Assembly (NCBI GenBank): GCA_033557465.1
Contig: CM066034.1
Coordinates: forward strand, 416,308,159-416,372,158
Origin: Ichthyophis bannanicus
Lineage: Eukaryota; Chordata; Amphibia; Gymnophiona; Ichthyophiidae
Direction of reading: 5' to 3'
DNA: 64,000 nt
Position numbers and translations under genes: made by a program. Shown here piece by piece: positions 42,136 through 53,492 of the stretch. Positions within the stretch are counted from its first letter, which is position 1. Each line of letters starts with the position of its first letter. A model generated the notes under the pieces. The model was not told where the DNA came from, searched no databases, and worked only from the letters and a program-made list of their open reading frames with translations.

Positions 42136-42437
42136 AGAAGAGCTCCAGGACACCACCCATAGCAGCAGCCCCTGATCGCAGTCGAGTAGAGAGAGCGGGA
42201 AGTGTTGCTCCTCCCCAATCGCCGGTCCAAGTGCCAAGCAGGGAGCATGAGTGCATTTAAACCACGGACACCATCGGGTGCAACTAAGAAGAGCTCCAGG
42301 ACACCACCAACAGCAGCAGCCTCTGATCGCGGTTGGGTAGAGAGAGTGGGAAGTGTTGCTCCTCCCCGATCGCCGGCCCAAGTGCCTATCAGGGAACATG
42401 AGTGCATTTAAACCACGGACACCATCGGGTGCGCCCG
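42136..42437 (+). repeat. Two tandem L2 5' monomers (151-bp period)
   Basis: Both units begin 'agaagagctccaggacacca' and continue with 'gcagcagcc', 'gagagag', 'gggaagtgttgctcctcccc', 'atcgccgg' and 'gagtgcatttaaaccacgg'. They differ at roughly 15-20 positions. 'gcatttaaacc' is a TATA-like word near the end of each unit. Position at the 5' end of the LINE suggests promoter monomers, as in mouse L1; function is inference. Confidence 0.8.
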
Positions 42438-43220
42438 CACCTGGCAGGCCCGTGCCTGAGGGCCCTTTGGCGTGGCCCTTAGGTGAGGACCAAACGGGAA
42501 CACAAGAGTAATCCGGGCTGCAGTCTTATCCTCACACATACTGTCGATCCTAGTAGACGATTTCTCCCCACAATCTGTAAGTTCAATACAAATGTTCCAC
42601 TAGCGCGCTAATTATTGCACCTAGATCATCTGCATCCTGTTGTCTCTGTAAATTGTTAAATCACTCCTTTCGAATTGTACGTCCTTCGCTGGGAACTTCA
42701 TGCTTGAGTTAACTCTTGGACCAATTCTTGTATATAAACCAAGGCACTGTGTTGTATTTTTCTGTCAAATTGTATTGTAGCGCATCCTGCATTTATGCTC
42801 TAGTTCCATCTGCACCATTTTGCAATTTCTATCATTATATTGCTAGTGTCTCTTAGCTTCTCTATTTAAGACAGCCTCTACCATCCCTCCATAATAGGCA
42901 CTGTCTGATCCTGAATAGCATCATAAATTCTAATTCACCTACTACCAAAACCCTCTACATACTAGAAAATGCCTGAATGGATTCCTTTCATGCTGCTCCT
43001 ATACTGTCTGGCTCATTCCATCATACCTGCTGGAACTTTCTCACACCAACAAGCCCTAATCTCCACCATACATGGCTATGGCCGTAATAGACAAGATGAT
43101 GGATTCTCTACATTAAGATCGCTACATACCTCAAGACATCAACATCTCATTCATATCATATGCCAGCCCTCAGTAAAATCCCTCACACGGAAAGCTCCAG
43201 AATAGAAACATTTAACTTGT

Positions 43221-46006
43221 ATGCTCATAAATGCAAGATCTATCAAGAACAAATGGCCAATTATTGGTGACTACATTGAAAATCACAAACTAGACATTCT
43301 CTTTATTACCGAATCATGGCTTACTGACACTGACACAGTCCTTGTAAATCAACTTAAACTCCCCAACTATGACATCTTTAATTGTCCAAGAGTTGGCAGA
43401 AGGGAGGGGGGGGTGGCACTCTCATCTTGGCTAGATCTCAATTACAGTTCCAATGCCTATCCTCACACAACTCCAACAGCCTCGATACCATCACCATTGC
43501 TAATAAGCACCCACAGCACTCTTCTATCGTGCCCCATCCACCTGCTCAGATGACCTTTCCATAACTCTTGAACTAGCTTGCAAACATTCTCCAAGGTCTA
43601 GACCACTCTGTATTTTGGGTGACTTCAATCTTCCGACCTTATCAAAGAAAAACTCCACAACATTTCTTGATGCAATGTCTGCACTAAGCTATGAGCAACT
43701 AATACATGCCTGAACCCACACAAAAGGAAACACATTGGATCTTATTTTCGCTCCTTCTGATACCCAGGAACTAAAAAACTTCCGCAACCACAAATTCTTC
43801 CAGTACCTTGGTCAGACCACAAGGCCATACTATTCCACATTCCATCCACCCGACTGAACACAAATGCCTCCTCCACGACCACATCACTACCAGCTAGTCG
43901 TTTTAGACCATTCAATAAAGAAGCATTCCTTGAAGAAGCGCTTTCTAACCTTAACCCCACCACCTCTGATTTAGCGGACCTTATACACACTTGGAATTCC
44001 ACCCTAAGCCAGGCGGCACTCCTATCTCAGCCCATACAATCCAATAAACGTTCCCATACTATTTGGTTCACAGCTGATCTACGTAAATCCTTACTGCAAC
44101 TTAGGAGACTTGAGAGGAAATGGCACCACTCCAGGCTCCCACATGATCGCGAAATGTACATGAAGACCTTGCAAGAACACTGTATTAGTATCATCCAGAG
44201 AAGAAAAGAATACTTCACCAATATCCTTTTGCGCTCTCTCAACAGTCCCCGTGAGCTCTTTCGACTAGTTTATTCACTCACAAAGGACTTATGTCAACAA
44301 AATGTAAATTTACCATATGCTCAAGACTTCGCCTTCCATTTTCATAATAAAAACAAATTGACCTCCCATAATACCGGAGATACCCACAGAGACATTCCTT
44401 ATAATGAAAGTAGCAATATCCCTACTTTAAACTCTTTCTACCCATACTCCGCTGAGCAGATAGAAAACATCATAAAAGGTCTCAATTCTACTACTTCACC
44501 TGCCGATCCATGCCCCTCTCACTGGATCAAGTCAGCCTACTCTGAATTGAGTCCTCATAGCGCAAGAATGGTGTACCTCTCCTTCACTAAAGGTCTGGTT
44601 CCATCACCATTGAAAATCGCCACCATCAGACCCCTCCTAAAAAATTCTAAACTGGACCCTCAAGACCCAAACTCCTATCGTCCCATATCTAGCCTCCATT
44701 TCTTGGCTAAGATATTAGAGAAGATAGTCCAGCAGCAGATCCAGAACCATATTGACTGCCATGCACCATTGGATCAGCAACAGCATGGTTTCAGACAGCA
44801 ACATGGTGTTGATACCTTGCTTACCTCACTTATGGACAACCTGGGGAAGGGCATAAATAAAAAACAAGGCTTCATTTTGATCTTCCTGGACATTGCATCT
44901 GCCTTCGACACAGTCTGTCACAACCTCCTGCTTGACCAACAACAACTAAAGGGCATTCAGGACTTAGCATTAGACTGGTGTCATTCATATCTAACGGACC
45001 GTCAACAACTAGTTTGCATAGATACTCAATCATCATCTGAGTATCAACAAACTCAAGGAGTACCGCAGGGCTCTTCCTTATCTGCTTTGCTATTCAATTT
45101 ATATATCCAACTAATCTGTGTGATCATCCAATCATTTGGTATTCTTTACCACATCTATGCTGATGATGTGTTGTTATACTCCCCGTTCTCCACAAACAAC
45201 CCTAACTACACTAAAATCATTGACTGCTTTAATGCAGTATCTGACTGGCTAAGTTCTCACAAACTTAAAGTGAACTGTAAAAAAATAAAGTTTTATTCAT
45301 CTCAAAGGATCCAACATTCACACCACCAACTTCCATACAGGTTAAGGACGCAAAATCTAAAACTAAAAATGAGGTCCAATATCTAGGCATCACATTGGAC
45401 CAGAAACTGAATATGGAAGCATATATAAACAGTATCATCAAGGCTGTTTATTGCAAGATTTGTTCCCTTCGTCCGCTATGACCATTACTTGAACCTGCTG
45501 ACTTCCGTACCATTTTCCAAGCTCTCATCATTCCTCATTTCGACTTCACTAACAGCATTCTGCATGGTCTACCTGCCTATACACTCCATCCATTACAAAT
45601 GGCCATGAATACCACTGCAAGAGCCATCTATGGAGTCTCTAGAAATGAGCATGTGACACCTCTCCTAATGCAGCTACATTGGCTTCCTATCACCAGTCAC
45701 CTCAAGTTCAAAGCCCTTCTTATTGCATTTAAAATCCTTCACCATCTCTCTGCAACCTCCTTAGAAGATCTAGTACACTGGACTCCCGACAGCAGAGTCA
45801 GAAGAACAAATATGGCAAACAGTCTTGTCATTCCCAATCTGGCTAGTAAATGCTCCCAATTTATCAGGCACAGAGCCTTCACACCATTTGCCCCTCTGCT
45901 CTGGAACTTCCTCCCTGCTCCAATCCGACTCATCACCGACTTCTCCAGCTTTCAAAAGGCAATAAAGACACACCTCTTCCAGCTATACTTCGACCATGTA
46001 ACATAG
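43221..46006 (+). pseudogene. L2 ORF: endonuclease, RT and C-terminal block, broken
   Basis: Endonuclease: 'LINARSIKNKWPIIGDYI', 'DILFITESWLTDTD', 'GRREGGVAL', then frameshift near 43425; 'LGDFNLPTLS' at 43618. RT in one frame 44154-45386 (410 codons): 'SYRPISSLHFLAKILEKIV', 'QQHGFRQQHGVDTLL', 'FLDIASAFDTVCH' (motif A), 'QGVPQGSSLSALLFNLYI' (motif B), 'IYADDVLLYSPF' (motif C). After another shift near 45385, 'YLGITLDQKLNMEAYI' and 'NTTARAIYGVSRNEHVTPLL', 'LHWLPITSHLKFK' to the stop at 46006. These are standard L2 blocks. At least three lesions. Confidence 0.85.
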
Positions 46007-46298
46007 CCCACTATGATCTCGCCTTCTCACCTTTCCTAATTCCAGACAGATTGTAAATAGTTGCTTTATTGAAGTCCATGATCACCATGCTATGAAAGAC
46101 TACTATTGTGTTCTATGTATACTTGTTTTATGTATCGAGTTGTTATACTGTAAACCGCACTGATTTAAAATAGTGTGGTATATAAAACCGAATAAATAAA
46201 TAAATCTCTCACTCCCAGATGCCTGGGTTACTTCAACCTCTGCATGTACCCACTTATCCTTAGTCCAGCATCGCTATGTATTTTGTTGTGGACTTATT

Positions 46299-46710
46299 CA
46301 GAGCCAGCATGACCATTAGGCAAACTAGGCAGCTGCTTGGAGCACCAGTGGTCTGGGGTACCCCATTGCTGCGACTGCTGCCCTTTCCGTGATCTGCAAT
46401 AATGACAATGGTCACAAACAGCCCCACAGTGCTTATCTTCAACCCCTGGTGCTGTGAGGCTGTTTCTGCTCTATCTCCACAAACAGGAAGTTGACCTCCG
46501 GTGGGAGTCAAACACCGGAGATTGAAGGTAAGTGCTATGGGACTGTTTGTGACCATTGCCACCACTGTGGATCCCGGACAGGGATGGCAGCTGGGGCAGC
46601 AGCAGCCATGGAGACCGGGGAATGGGGGAGAGGGGCTAGAGCAGGAACCAAGGGAAGGGCGCAAGGGATGAAGTTCACCTAGGGCGCCTCATCTCCTTGC
46701 ACTGGCCCTG
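46299..46710. mobile_element. hAT-like foldback element, 412 bp
   Basis: Left end CAGAGCCAGCATG and complement of the right end CAGGGCCAGTGCA match at 10 of 13. The interior is a long imperfect palindrome: 'acaatggtcacaaacagccc' (about 46403) faces 'gggactgtttgtgaccattg' (about 46538), with further pairing outward. Putative duplications (gacttatt / gaactacc) do not match well, so the ends are approximate. It is related at the left end to 61393-61779. Confidence 0.55.
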
Positions 46711-46734
46711 GAACTACCTCTGTCCAAATGCAAT

Positions 46735-47470
46735 ATAATTATCTGGGTAGTGGTGGATAGATTTAGCAATATAGTACATTTCAAATCCCTATCAATACTG
46801 CCCACATTTTCCCAGTTAGCTACCCTTTTCTAAGAACACATTTTCTGCTTGCATGGAATGTCTGAGGGCATTGTTTTTGATAGAGGGGCCCAGTTCATCT
46901 CTAAATTCTGGAAGTCATTCTGCAAATATTTAGAGGTAAAGTTGTCATTTTTCCTTAGCATAGCCCCTTCAGTCAAATGGTCTGAATGAGAGGACTAACC
47001 AGATTTTGAAGCAGTTTTTGTGCTGCTATAGTTCTGATCACCAGGATAACTGGGCAGAATTACTACTTTGGGCAGATTTTGCAGATAATAATGCCTTCCA
47101 CTCACCCACCAATTCTACCCCTTTTTATTGTGTGTCAGGAAACCCCTGTTTTTATAGATGTGCCTGCAGTCAATCAGCTCATCCACAACCGAAGAACATT
47201 GGCAATCTGTCCAATCCTCGCTGCATTCAGCCACCCAGAAACAGAAGCAACCAGCAGACTGCCATCTCCATGCTGGTCCCTAGTACAAGGTAGGGGACAA
47301 AATGTGGCTGTTCATAAGAAACATTAAGCTCAGGTTACCCTCCACTCAACTGGCTCCTAAGTACATCAGTCCTTATGATGTATTAGAAGTGCTGAGGGCC
47401 TTTTCCATATGTCTAAAATTACCACCCTCCCTTTGCCTTCCTAATGTATTTCACAAATCCCTGATTAAGT
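46735..47470 (+). pseudogene. Ty3/gypsy integrase fragment
   Basis: Broken frames give 'WVVVDRFSNIVHF' (integrase core start), 'LFXEHIFCLHGMSEGIVFDR' with 'DRGAQFISKFWKSFCKYL' (core Asp), 'SIAPSVKWSE' (decayed HPQSNGQ), 'NQILKQFLCCYSSDHQDNW', 'FADNNAFHSPTNSTPF', then 'LAPKYISPYDVLEVL' and 'LPNVFHKSLIK' of the C-terminal (GPY/F-like) part. This order is that of Ty3/gypsy integrases. Many stops. No RT, LTR or gag was found nearby. Confidence 0.78.
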
Positions 47471-47479
47471 CAGCACATG

Positions 47480-47714
47480 CAGGGCCAGCCTTAGCAATTG
47501 CAGGACCCAATTTGGACCATTGTGGTGGAGCCTCCTGGACTTAAGAGTAATACTGTATATTAAAAACAAAATAAAATCTATATTTATTAGCTTATATTTT
47601 AACATAAAATGTGTTAAAACAAAACTATACTTATAAAGACATCTTTCTTGCTTTCTTTTTTTCAAACATTTTCAAAATCCAGTAGCGCTCTCAAACCTAG
47701 TGTGCGGCCCCCTG
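47480..47714. mobile_element. Possible small hAT-like element
   Basis: Starts 'cagggccagccttagc' like the ends at 46299 and 61393 and may end at 'gtgcggccccctg'. Termini CAGGGCC / CAGGGGGCC are similar; no good TSD. Confidence 0.35.
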
Positions 47715-47756
47715 CAGACACAAGTCCCCATTGTGTCAAATAGTTTAAATTGGCCT

Positions 47757-47882
47757 TTATTTATTTATTTGTTTATGTATTTATTTATTTTAGTGCCGTC
47801 AAGTCAGTGCTGACTCCTAATGACCCAGCTGCCTATGGGTTTTCTTGGCAATGTATCACTGGAAGTAGATTGACAGGCCTTC
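47757..47882 (-). mobile_element. SINE-1, 5'-truncated, with 9-bp TSD
   Basis: Complement reads 'tgtcaatctacttccagtga', 'acattgccaagaaaaccca', 'gtcagcactgacttgacgg' and a (taaa)n tail, the 3' half of SINE-1. AATTGGCCT flanks both sides (47748-47756, 47883-47891). Confidence 0.8.
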
Positions 47883-47891
47883 AATTGGCCT

Positions 47892-48949
47892 AAGGCATTT
47901 TATAAAGTGGCATTTTATAAAGGACATCCAGAAGCAATCTGGGGTGTCCAAAGCAAAATGTCTGGGGAAACATGGAGATGTTCAAGTTTCATCATGATTT
48001 TAGAAACTGGGATTTACCCAACATGGATGGCCACAGTGAAGTAAAATAGATGTCCCAGCTACAAAACCCTAGGGTCTGGACATCCAGGCCTGTTATTTTG
48101 CATGCGGGGATGTTCATCGGCTTTGTGCAGGGAGCTCCGGATGGGGGCAGGATGGGGCGGAGACAGGGCAGGGAGTGGATGGAACGCACATCCCGGACAT
48201 ACAGGGTCTAGTCTGGTGAGGGCCCTTTATGTCCAGCTGGAGGCAGATGTATGTGGGACTTTTCTACCTCAGAGGTGGAATAAGTCACATAGACAGAGAC
48301 GGTTGGGCCGGGATGGACCCCAGAAGCACGGAGGTCCACCTGATCCCAGCCCTGGAGGAACCCACCTAGGGTCGGGCAGTAGGGCAGGAACATCTTTGCA
48401 CTGTGGGGCCTTGCCTCACTCCTGCTGTTCGTCCCAGTACAGCGGTGCTGCAGCAGGAGGCGAGGGAGGGATGGATGGATGGATGGAGAGCCTCATAGGC
48501 ACTGCAGAATTGGGGCCCTTCTGGCTCAACCAAGTGCCCGATTTTGCTCCCGCAGAAACGTCTAGCTCCCACAAGTGCAGAATCGGGTGCATAACTGGCC
48601 CATCCATATTTTGGACTTCTGGATGGGCTGGAGGTGCCCTAAGTAGAATTGGCCTCCATAAGTTTGGTTTCTATGTGTAAAGTATGTATAGAGGCCTAGT
48701 CTTGGATCTCACCATTTGCCTCATTTTATGTCTAGTGTAAAATCATCCTTTGATTCTTAAACTGCCTAAGTTGAAAATTGGAGAGTCAGTCAGATGTTTT
48801 ATCCACCCCTCTGACTGGATGTGGAGAGAGAATGGAGAGCTAGTTTTTTACCCAAGCCTAACAAAGGAATCTGTTGTACAGGACAGGACATTACCTATTG
48901 GAGGAGGTACAGTGAGGTGACTGCCTACAGGGTATATGGAAAAGATTAG
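47892..48949. other. No gene; GC-rich central part with hairpin
   Basis: 48100-48660 is GC-rich with a hairpin at 48253-48288 similar to that at 1241-1275 and a (GGAT)5-like run at 48468-48486. The frames here (up to 192 codons) are low in domain character and lie in repeat-like sequence. The 47900-48060 part shares words ('gacatccag', 'atgttcaag') with 57660-57960. Confidence 0.4.
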
Positions 48950-49250
48950 GGGCCCGATTTTTGAAGGCATTTACACGGTGAAAAGCCCATGTTAACTGTG
49001 TAAATGCCTTAATCAGGGTTTTCAAAGGCACCTACATGCTATCCGGTTAGCATTGGGGAGTGTTGGGGGTATTCTGGGGTGGAGCAGAGGTGCTGGGGCT
49101 AACCGGGCAGCATCCAAAATTGCTTCTGCCTGGTTAGGCTCGGTGGCTTTCCAGTTGTGCGTTGCTGCAGAGAAAATCTGGGGTTAAGGGGTCAGCGGAC
49201 ATAGCTCTGTGGCTATGGCACTTAGCCCTGCCCAACTCAAAATCGGGCTC
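48950..49250 (+). mobile_element. MITE family M, copy 3, 301 bp with TAG duplication
   Basis: Left GGGCCCGATTTTTGA and complement of the right end GAGCCCGATTTTGAG form the terminal repeats; TAG lies on both sides (48947-48949, 49251-49253). Interior as in copies 1 and 2. A 3-bp TSD points to a PIF/Harbinger-like transposase source. Confidence 0.75.
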
Positions 49251-49253
49251 TAG

Positions 49254-50512
49254 TGGAATACGATCCCAAACAGGAGAGCATAAGGACATTACTTTCTTCT
49301 AGGCACACAGGAGTCCTAATCCAGGATATCTCTGCAAGCAGCAGAAAAGATAAATGCTGCATTTAAGCTGGGATCACAGACACAAATACCTCTGCACAGA
49401 CTACTTGGATGCTGCACAAGGAGTAGTGGCACCATTCAGTGTACCTACTAATTATTACAAGATGTAGAAAGAAAGATCAAAACTTTTCCAGAACAAGGGA
49501 GGCTCTTTTTGCCAGTCATTTTAGGCTTGGAGGAGACTTCTTTGAGAGGGAAAAGCCCACTGAGTATAAAAACTGCACAGTTTCCTGTCATTGGCATACA
49601 TTCACTGTACCATGTAGGAGAAAAGCCTCTGCCCTTAAAGGGCAGGTACAGTATTTGTGACATCCAACCCGTAGCCTAAGAGAGAAGAGCAGTGTTTTGC
49701 ACCTTGGTACATCTCATTATTTAGAGAGTACAACATTCCTAGAGCATCTGCAGAAGAGAAAAGACCAGAAGACTGATGTCTGTGCAAACCCTGCCAGAAC
49801 CCCATTATTTTAGAAGGAGAGCAGCTCAGCCTGTGAAGAGTTTCCAGAATTTCTACTAGCAACCAAGCCTTCCAAATCAGAGCAGGAGCCATGTGGATCA
49901 GTTCCAGGATCTGCATCTACTGGAGTCGCCAGCTCTCGGAAAGAGAAGGAACCAAAGCAACCATCTTACATTAGTGGCACCAGATCCAAGTGTGACCTCC
50001 AGCACAGCAGCAGGAAATTGTGCTGCCTCACCTACAGATTAAGATACAGAGCTTTAGAAAGAGGAGAGGGAGGTTTCCATTCAGGAAAATCAGATTAAAT
50101 TCTAAAGATGCCTAAGTGGCAAATAAGTAACTTAGGTGCCAGAGTGGTAAAGTAATCTGCATGTAATCATTTTTGACTGAGAGGAGAAGGAGTTAACGGT
50201 TTGAGACATAGTTCTTGTTTATTGACCCGGCAATTGTTAAAGTTGTTTTTATTGTGACCCTTAAGATTAAGTAGACTCTTGGTTCAGAACACAATTTCTG
50301 GCCTAAACTCTTTTTTTTTTAGAAGGGTGAATATGAGAGTGTCATTGCCAAATGTCTCATAGCAATTGCTGTCTGTATACCAGTCTCCTCTTAAAAGAGA
50401 AGCAGGAAACTTTTAATTTCAGGAGCTCAGAGAAACTTGGGTAAAAGTTCTGAGGATTAGTGTGCTTCCTTGTCTGTACAAACAGGGATTGGAGGGAGAC
50501 CATGGGATATTA
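49254..50512. other. No gene recognised
   Basis: About 1.26 kb without repeat ends, RNA gene or domain. The frame 49880-50090 (Ser/Lys-rich) is open but has no splice or domain support. Confidence 0.4.
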
Positions 50513-50688
50513 CATAAGAACATAAGAACATAAGATATGCCATACTGGGTCAGACCAAGGTCCATCAAGCCCAGTATTCTGTTTCCAACAGTGGCCAATC
50601 TAGGTCACATGTACCTAGCAGTTTCCCCAAGAGACACAAGTTCCACAATGCTTGTACTGGGTCAAGCATTGATATCTTCGGTCACTTC

Positions 50689-53457
50689 TTAATAATGGTT
50701 TATGGACCTTTCCTCCAGGAACTTGTCCAAACCTTTTTTAAACCCAGCTACACTAACAGCCTTTACTACATCCTCCGGTAACAAATTCCAGAGTTTGATT
50801 ACACGTTGAGTGAAAAAATATTTTCTTTTATTAGTCTTAAATAGTTTACCCTGTAGCTTCATTGCATGTCCCCTAGTCTTTCTATATTCTGATAAGGTAA
50901 ACAATCGATCTACGTTTACCCGTTCCACTCCGTTCATTAATTTATAGACTTCTATCATATCTCCCCTCAGCCGTCTCTTTTCCAGGTTAAAGAGCCCTAA
51001 CTTTTTTAGCCTTTCTTCATAGGAGTATCCTTCCATCACCTTTACCATTTTGGTGGCTCTTCTCTGTACCTTTTCTAAAATCGCTATATCCATTTTAAGA
51101 TACGGCGACCAGAATTGCACACAATATTCAAGGTGCGGTCTCACCATGGAACGATATAGAGGCATTATAATATCTTTTGTTTTATTTTCCATTCCTTTCC
51201 TTATCATACTTAGCATTCTATTTGCTCTCTTGGCCGCCGCTGCACACTGGGCCGAGGGTTTTAACATGGTATCCACAATGACGCCTAAATCTTTTTCCTG
51301 GGTGGTGGTTCCTAATGTGGAACCTTGCATCGTGTAACCATAGTTTGGGTTGTTCTTCCCTAGGTGCATAACCTTGCACTTGTCCACATTAAATTTCATC
51401 TGCCATTTTGATGCCCAATCTTCCAATTTATCAAGATCCTCTTGCAATTTTTCACAATCCTCTTGGGTTTTAACAACTTTAAATAGTTTTGTGTCATCTG
51501 CAAATTTGATAACCTCACTCGTTATTCCACTTTCCAGGTCATTTATGAATATGTCAAAAAGCAGCGGACCCAGCACAAATCCCTGGGGTACACCACTATT
51601 CACCTTTCTCCATTGGGAAAATTGGCCATTTAGCCCTACCCTCTGCTTTCTATCTTTTAACCAGTTCCTGATCCACGATAGTACATTGCCTCCTATCCCA
51701 TTACTCTTTAGTTTTGCCAAAAGTCTCTGATGAGGGACCTTGTCAAAGGCTTTCTGAAAGTCCAGGTACACAATATCAACCGACTCACCTTTGTCCACCT
51801 GTTTATTCACTCCTTCAAAAAAACATAACAGATTAGTAAGACAAGATCTTCCTTGTCTAAAGCCATGTTGGCTGTCCCCCATTAGGTTGTGACTAACTAC
51901 ATGTTGAGTAATTTTATTCTTTATGATGGTTTCTACCATTTTTCCCGGTCCAGGTGATTTGCTACTCTTCAGTTTATCTAATAGTTGTAAGACATCTTCC
52001 CGATGTATCGATATTTCCTTCAATTCTTCCGCACCTTTAAATACCACTTCGGTCATGGGTAACATCCCTACATCTTCCTCAGTAAAGACCGAAGCAAAGA
52101 ATTCATTCAGTCTCTCCGCTATCGCTTTGTCGCCTCTTAGTGCTCCTTTAACCCCTTTATCATCTAATGGACCAACTGACTCTCTCACAGGTTTTTTGCT
52201 ACGAATGTACTTGAAAAGGTCTTTATTTCGCGTTTTTGCTTCCGCAGCAAGCTTCTTCTCAAATTCTCTCTTTGCCTGCCTTTTCAATGCCTTGCATTTG
52301 ACTTGCCAGTGCTTGTGCTGTTTCCAGGTTTCGTCGTTTGGCTCTTTTTTCCATTTCCTGAAAGATGCTTTTTTGGCAACAACAGCCTCTCTGACCTCAC
52401 CTTTAAACCATGCTGGCAGTTTTTTGGACTTCCTTCCACTTTTCTTAAAGCGTGGAATACAGCTGGTCTGGGCTTCCAAGATAGTATTTTTCAACAACAC
52501 CCAAGCTTGATGTACGTCTTTAACCTTCGCAACTGCTCCTTTTAGTTTTTTCTTAACTGTTTTCCTCATTTTATCATAGTCTCCCTTTCGAAAGTTAAAA
52601 GCTAGTACTGTTGATTTCCTTACTATCCCTCCTCCACTAATTAAATCAAAGGCGATCATGCTATGATCACTATTGCCAAGTGGCCCCAACACCCTTATCT
52701 CTTGCACTAGATCTGGTGTTCCACTAAGGACTAGGTCTAATATGGCTTCCCCTCTGGTCGGTTCATGAACCAGCTGCTCCAAGAAGCAGTCATTTATTTC
52801 ATCTAGGAACTTTATCTCCCTAGCATGTCCTGATGTGACACTGACCCAGTCGATACCGGGGTAATTGAAATCACCCATTATTATTACTGCGCTGTAACTT
52901 TTGTTAGTTTCCTTGATTTCTTTGAGCATTTCATCATCCACTTGGTCATTCTGGCCAGGTGCTCGATAGTACACCCCCACTGCCATTGCCTTCCCCCTTT
53001 TATATGGAATTTCAATCCATATAGATTCTACAGCAGATTTTGTTTCCTGCAAAACTTTGATCCTTTCTGAGTCAATGCCCTCTCTAACATAGAGCGCAAC
53101 CCCTCCACCAATTTGATCAGCTCTATCATTACGATATAGTTTGTACCCAGGTATCACAGTGTCCCACTGGTTGTCCTCCTTCCACCATGTCTCTGATATT
53201 CCAATCATATCTAACCTTTCATTTAGTGCTATATATTCTAACTCTCCCATCTTATTCTTTAGACTTCTAGCATTTGCATACAAGCATTTTAGAGAATGTA
53301 TTTTATTCATGTTAATTTGGTTATTGTTAGACATGGGTAAATTGGGATATTTAAGCTCTGTCTGCTCCATACTTGAGGGCATTTGGGCTACTTTACTCTT
53401 TTGTGGAACCTCTCTGCTTTTGGTAGTATCCTTCAAGGATACATTCTTCCGAACCAT
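50689..53457 (-). CDS. CR1-A ORF2 protein, 922 aa, with in-frame RT deletion
   Basis: Endonuclease (about residues 50-290): 'SLKCLYANARSLKNKMGEL', 'IGISETWW', 'GGGVALYVREGI', 'GVYYRAPGQN', 'MGDFNYPGIDW', 'EAILDLVLSGTPDLV', 'GNSDHSMIAF'. Linker with 'AWFKGEVREAVVAKKASF'. RT: 'KSSKSPGP' jumps straight to 'GKMVETIIKNK', then 'FRQGRSCLTNLL', 'YLDFQKAFDKVPH', 'NSGVPQGFVLGPLLF', 'KFADDTKLF' and the C-terminal '[14 protein letters not shown]' region. Compared with 4474-6036, 65 codons are missing (including 'NYRPVSLTS', RT motif 1). The frame stays open, so the protein would be made but the RT is very likely dead. Confidence 0.92.
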   Translation of the reverse strand: MVRKNVSLKDTTKSREVPQKSKVAQMPSSMEQTELKYPNLPMSNNNQINMNKIHSLKCLYANARSLKNKMGELEYIALNERLDMIGISETWWKEDNQWDTVIPGYKLYRNDRADQIGGGVALYVREGIDSERIKVLQETKSAVESIWIEIPYKRGKAMAVGVYYRAPGQNDQVDDEMLKEIKETNKSYSAVIIMGDFNYPGIDWVSVTSGHAREIKFLDEINDCFLEQLVHEPTRGEAILDLVLSGTPDLVQEIRVLGPLGNSDHSMIAFDLISGGGIVRKSTVLAFNFRKGDYDKMRKTVKKKLKGAVAKVKDVHQAWVLLKNTILEAQTSCIPRFKKSGRKSKKLPAWFKGEVREAVVAKKASFRKWKKEPNDETWKQHKHWQVKCKALKRQAKREFEKKLAAEAKTRNKDLFKYIRSKKPVRESVGPLDDKGVKGALRGDKAIAERLNEFFASVFTEEDVGMLPMTEVVFKGAEELKEISIHREDVLQLLDKLKSSKSPGPGKMVETIIKNKITQHVVSHNLMGDSQHGFRQGRSCLTNLLCFFEGVNKQVDKGESVDIVYLDFQKAFDKVPHQRLLAKLKSNGIGGNVLSWIRNWLKDRKQRVGLNGQFSQWRKVNSGVPQGFVLGPLLFDIFINDLESGITSEVIKFADDTKLFKVVKTQEDCEKLQEDLDKLEDWASKWQMKFNVDKCKVMHLGKNNPNYGYTMQGSTLGTTTQEKDLGVIVDTMLKPSAQCAAAAKRANRMLSMIRKGMENKTKDIIMPLYRSMVRPHLEYCVQFWSPYLKMDIAILEKVQRRATKMVKVMEGYSYEERLKKLGLFNLEKRRLRGDMIEVYKLMNGVERVNVDRLFTLSEYRKTRGHAMKLQGKLFKTNKRKYFFTQRVIKLWNLLPEDVVKAVSVAGFKKGLDKFLEERSINHY

Positions 53458-53492
53458 CCGCTCTTGGGCGACTGTCGGCTTTCCCCTAATAT

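Larger units (their letters stand above)
42136..46204 (+). mobile_element. L2 LINE, nearly complete, with two 151-bp 5' monomers
   Basis: Monomers at 42136-42286 and 42287-42437, a 780-bp leader, a single ORF (broken) from about 43221, and the 3' end 'gtaaaccgcactgattt', 'agtgtggtatataaaa' with an (aaat)n tail at 46204. About 4.07 kb. L2 LINEs end in short tandem repeats, as here. This is the best L2 copy in the window and serves as reference for the other fragments. Confidence 0.85.

Noticed and set aside
1241..48288. One dispersed family linking the hairpins at 1241 and 48253
   Set aside because: Hairpins are similar, but the flanking words occur in different order and spacing, so I do not claim a family, only resemblance.
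48102..48680. 192-codon frame, Gly/Ser-rich
   Set aside because: GC-rich, repeat-like segment with a (GGAT)n run and a hairpin; overlapping frames on the other strand are equally long. No domain.
51050..52545. Plus-strand frames up to 195 codons
   Set aside because: They are antisense shadows of the CR1-A ORF2 on the minus strand; the same shadows recur at every CR1-A copy.
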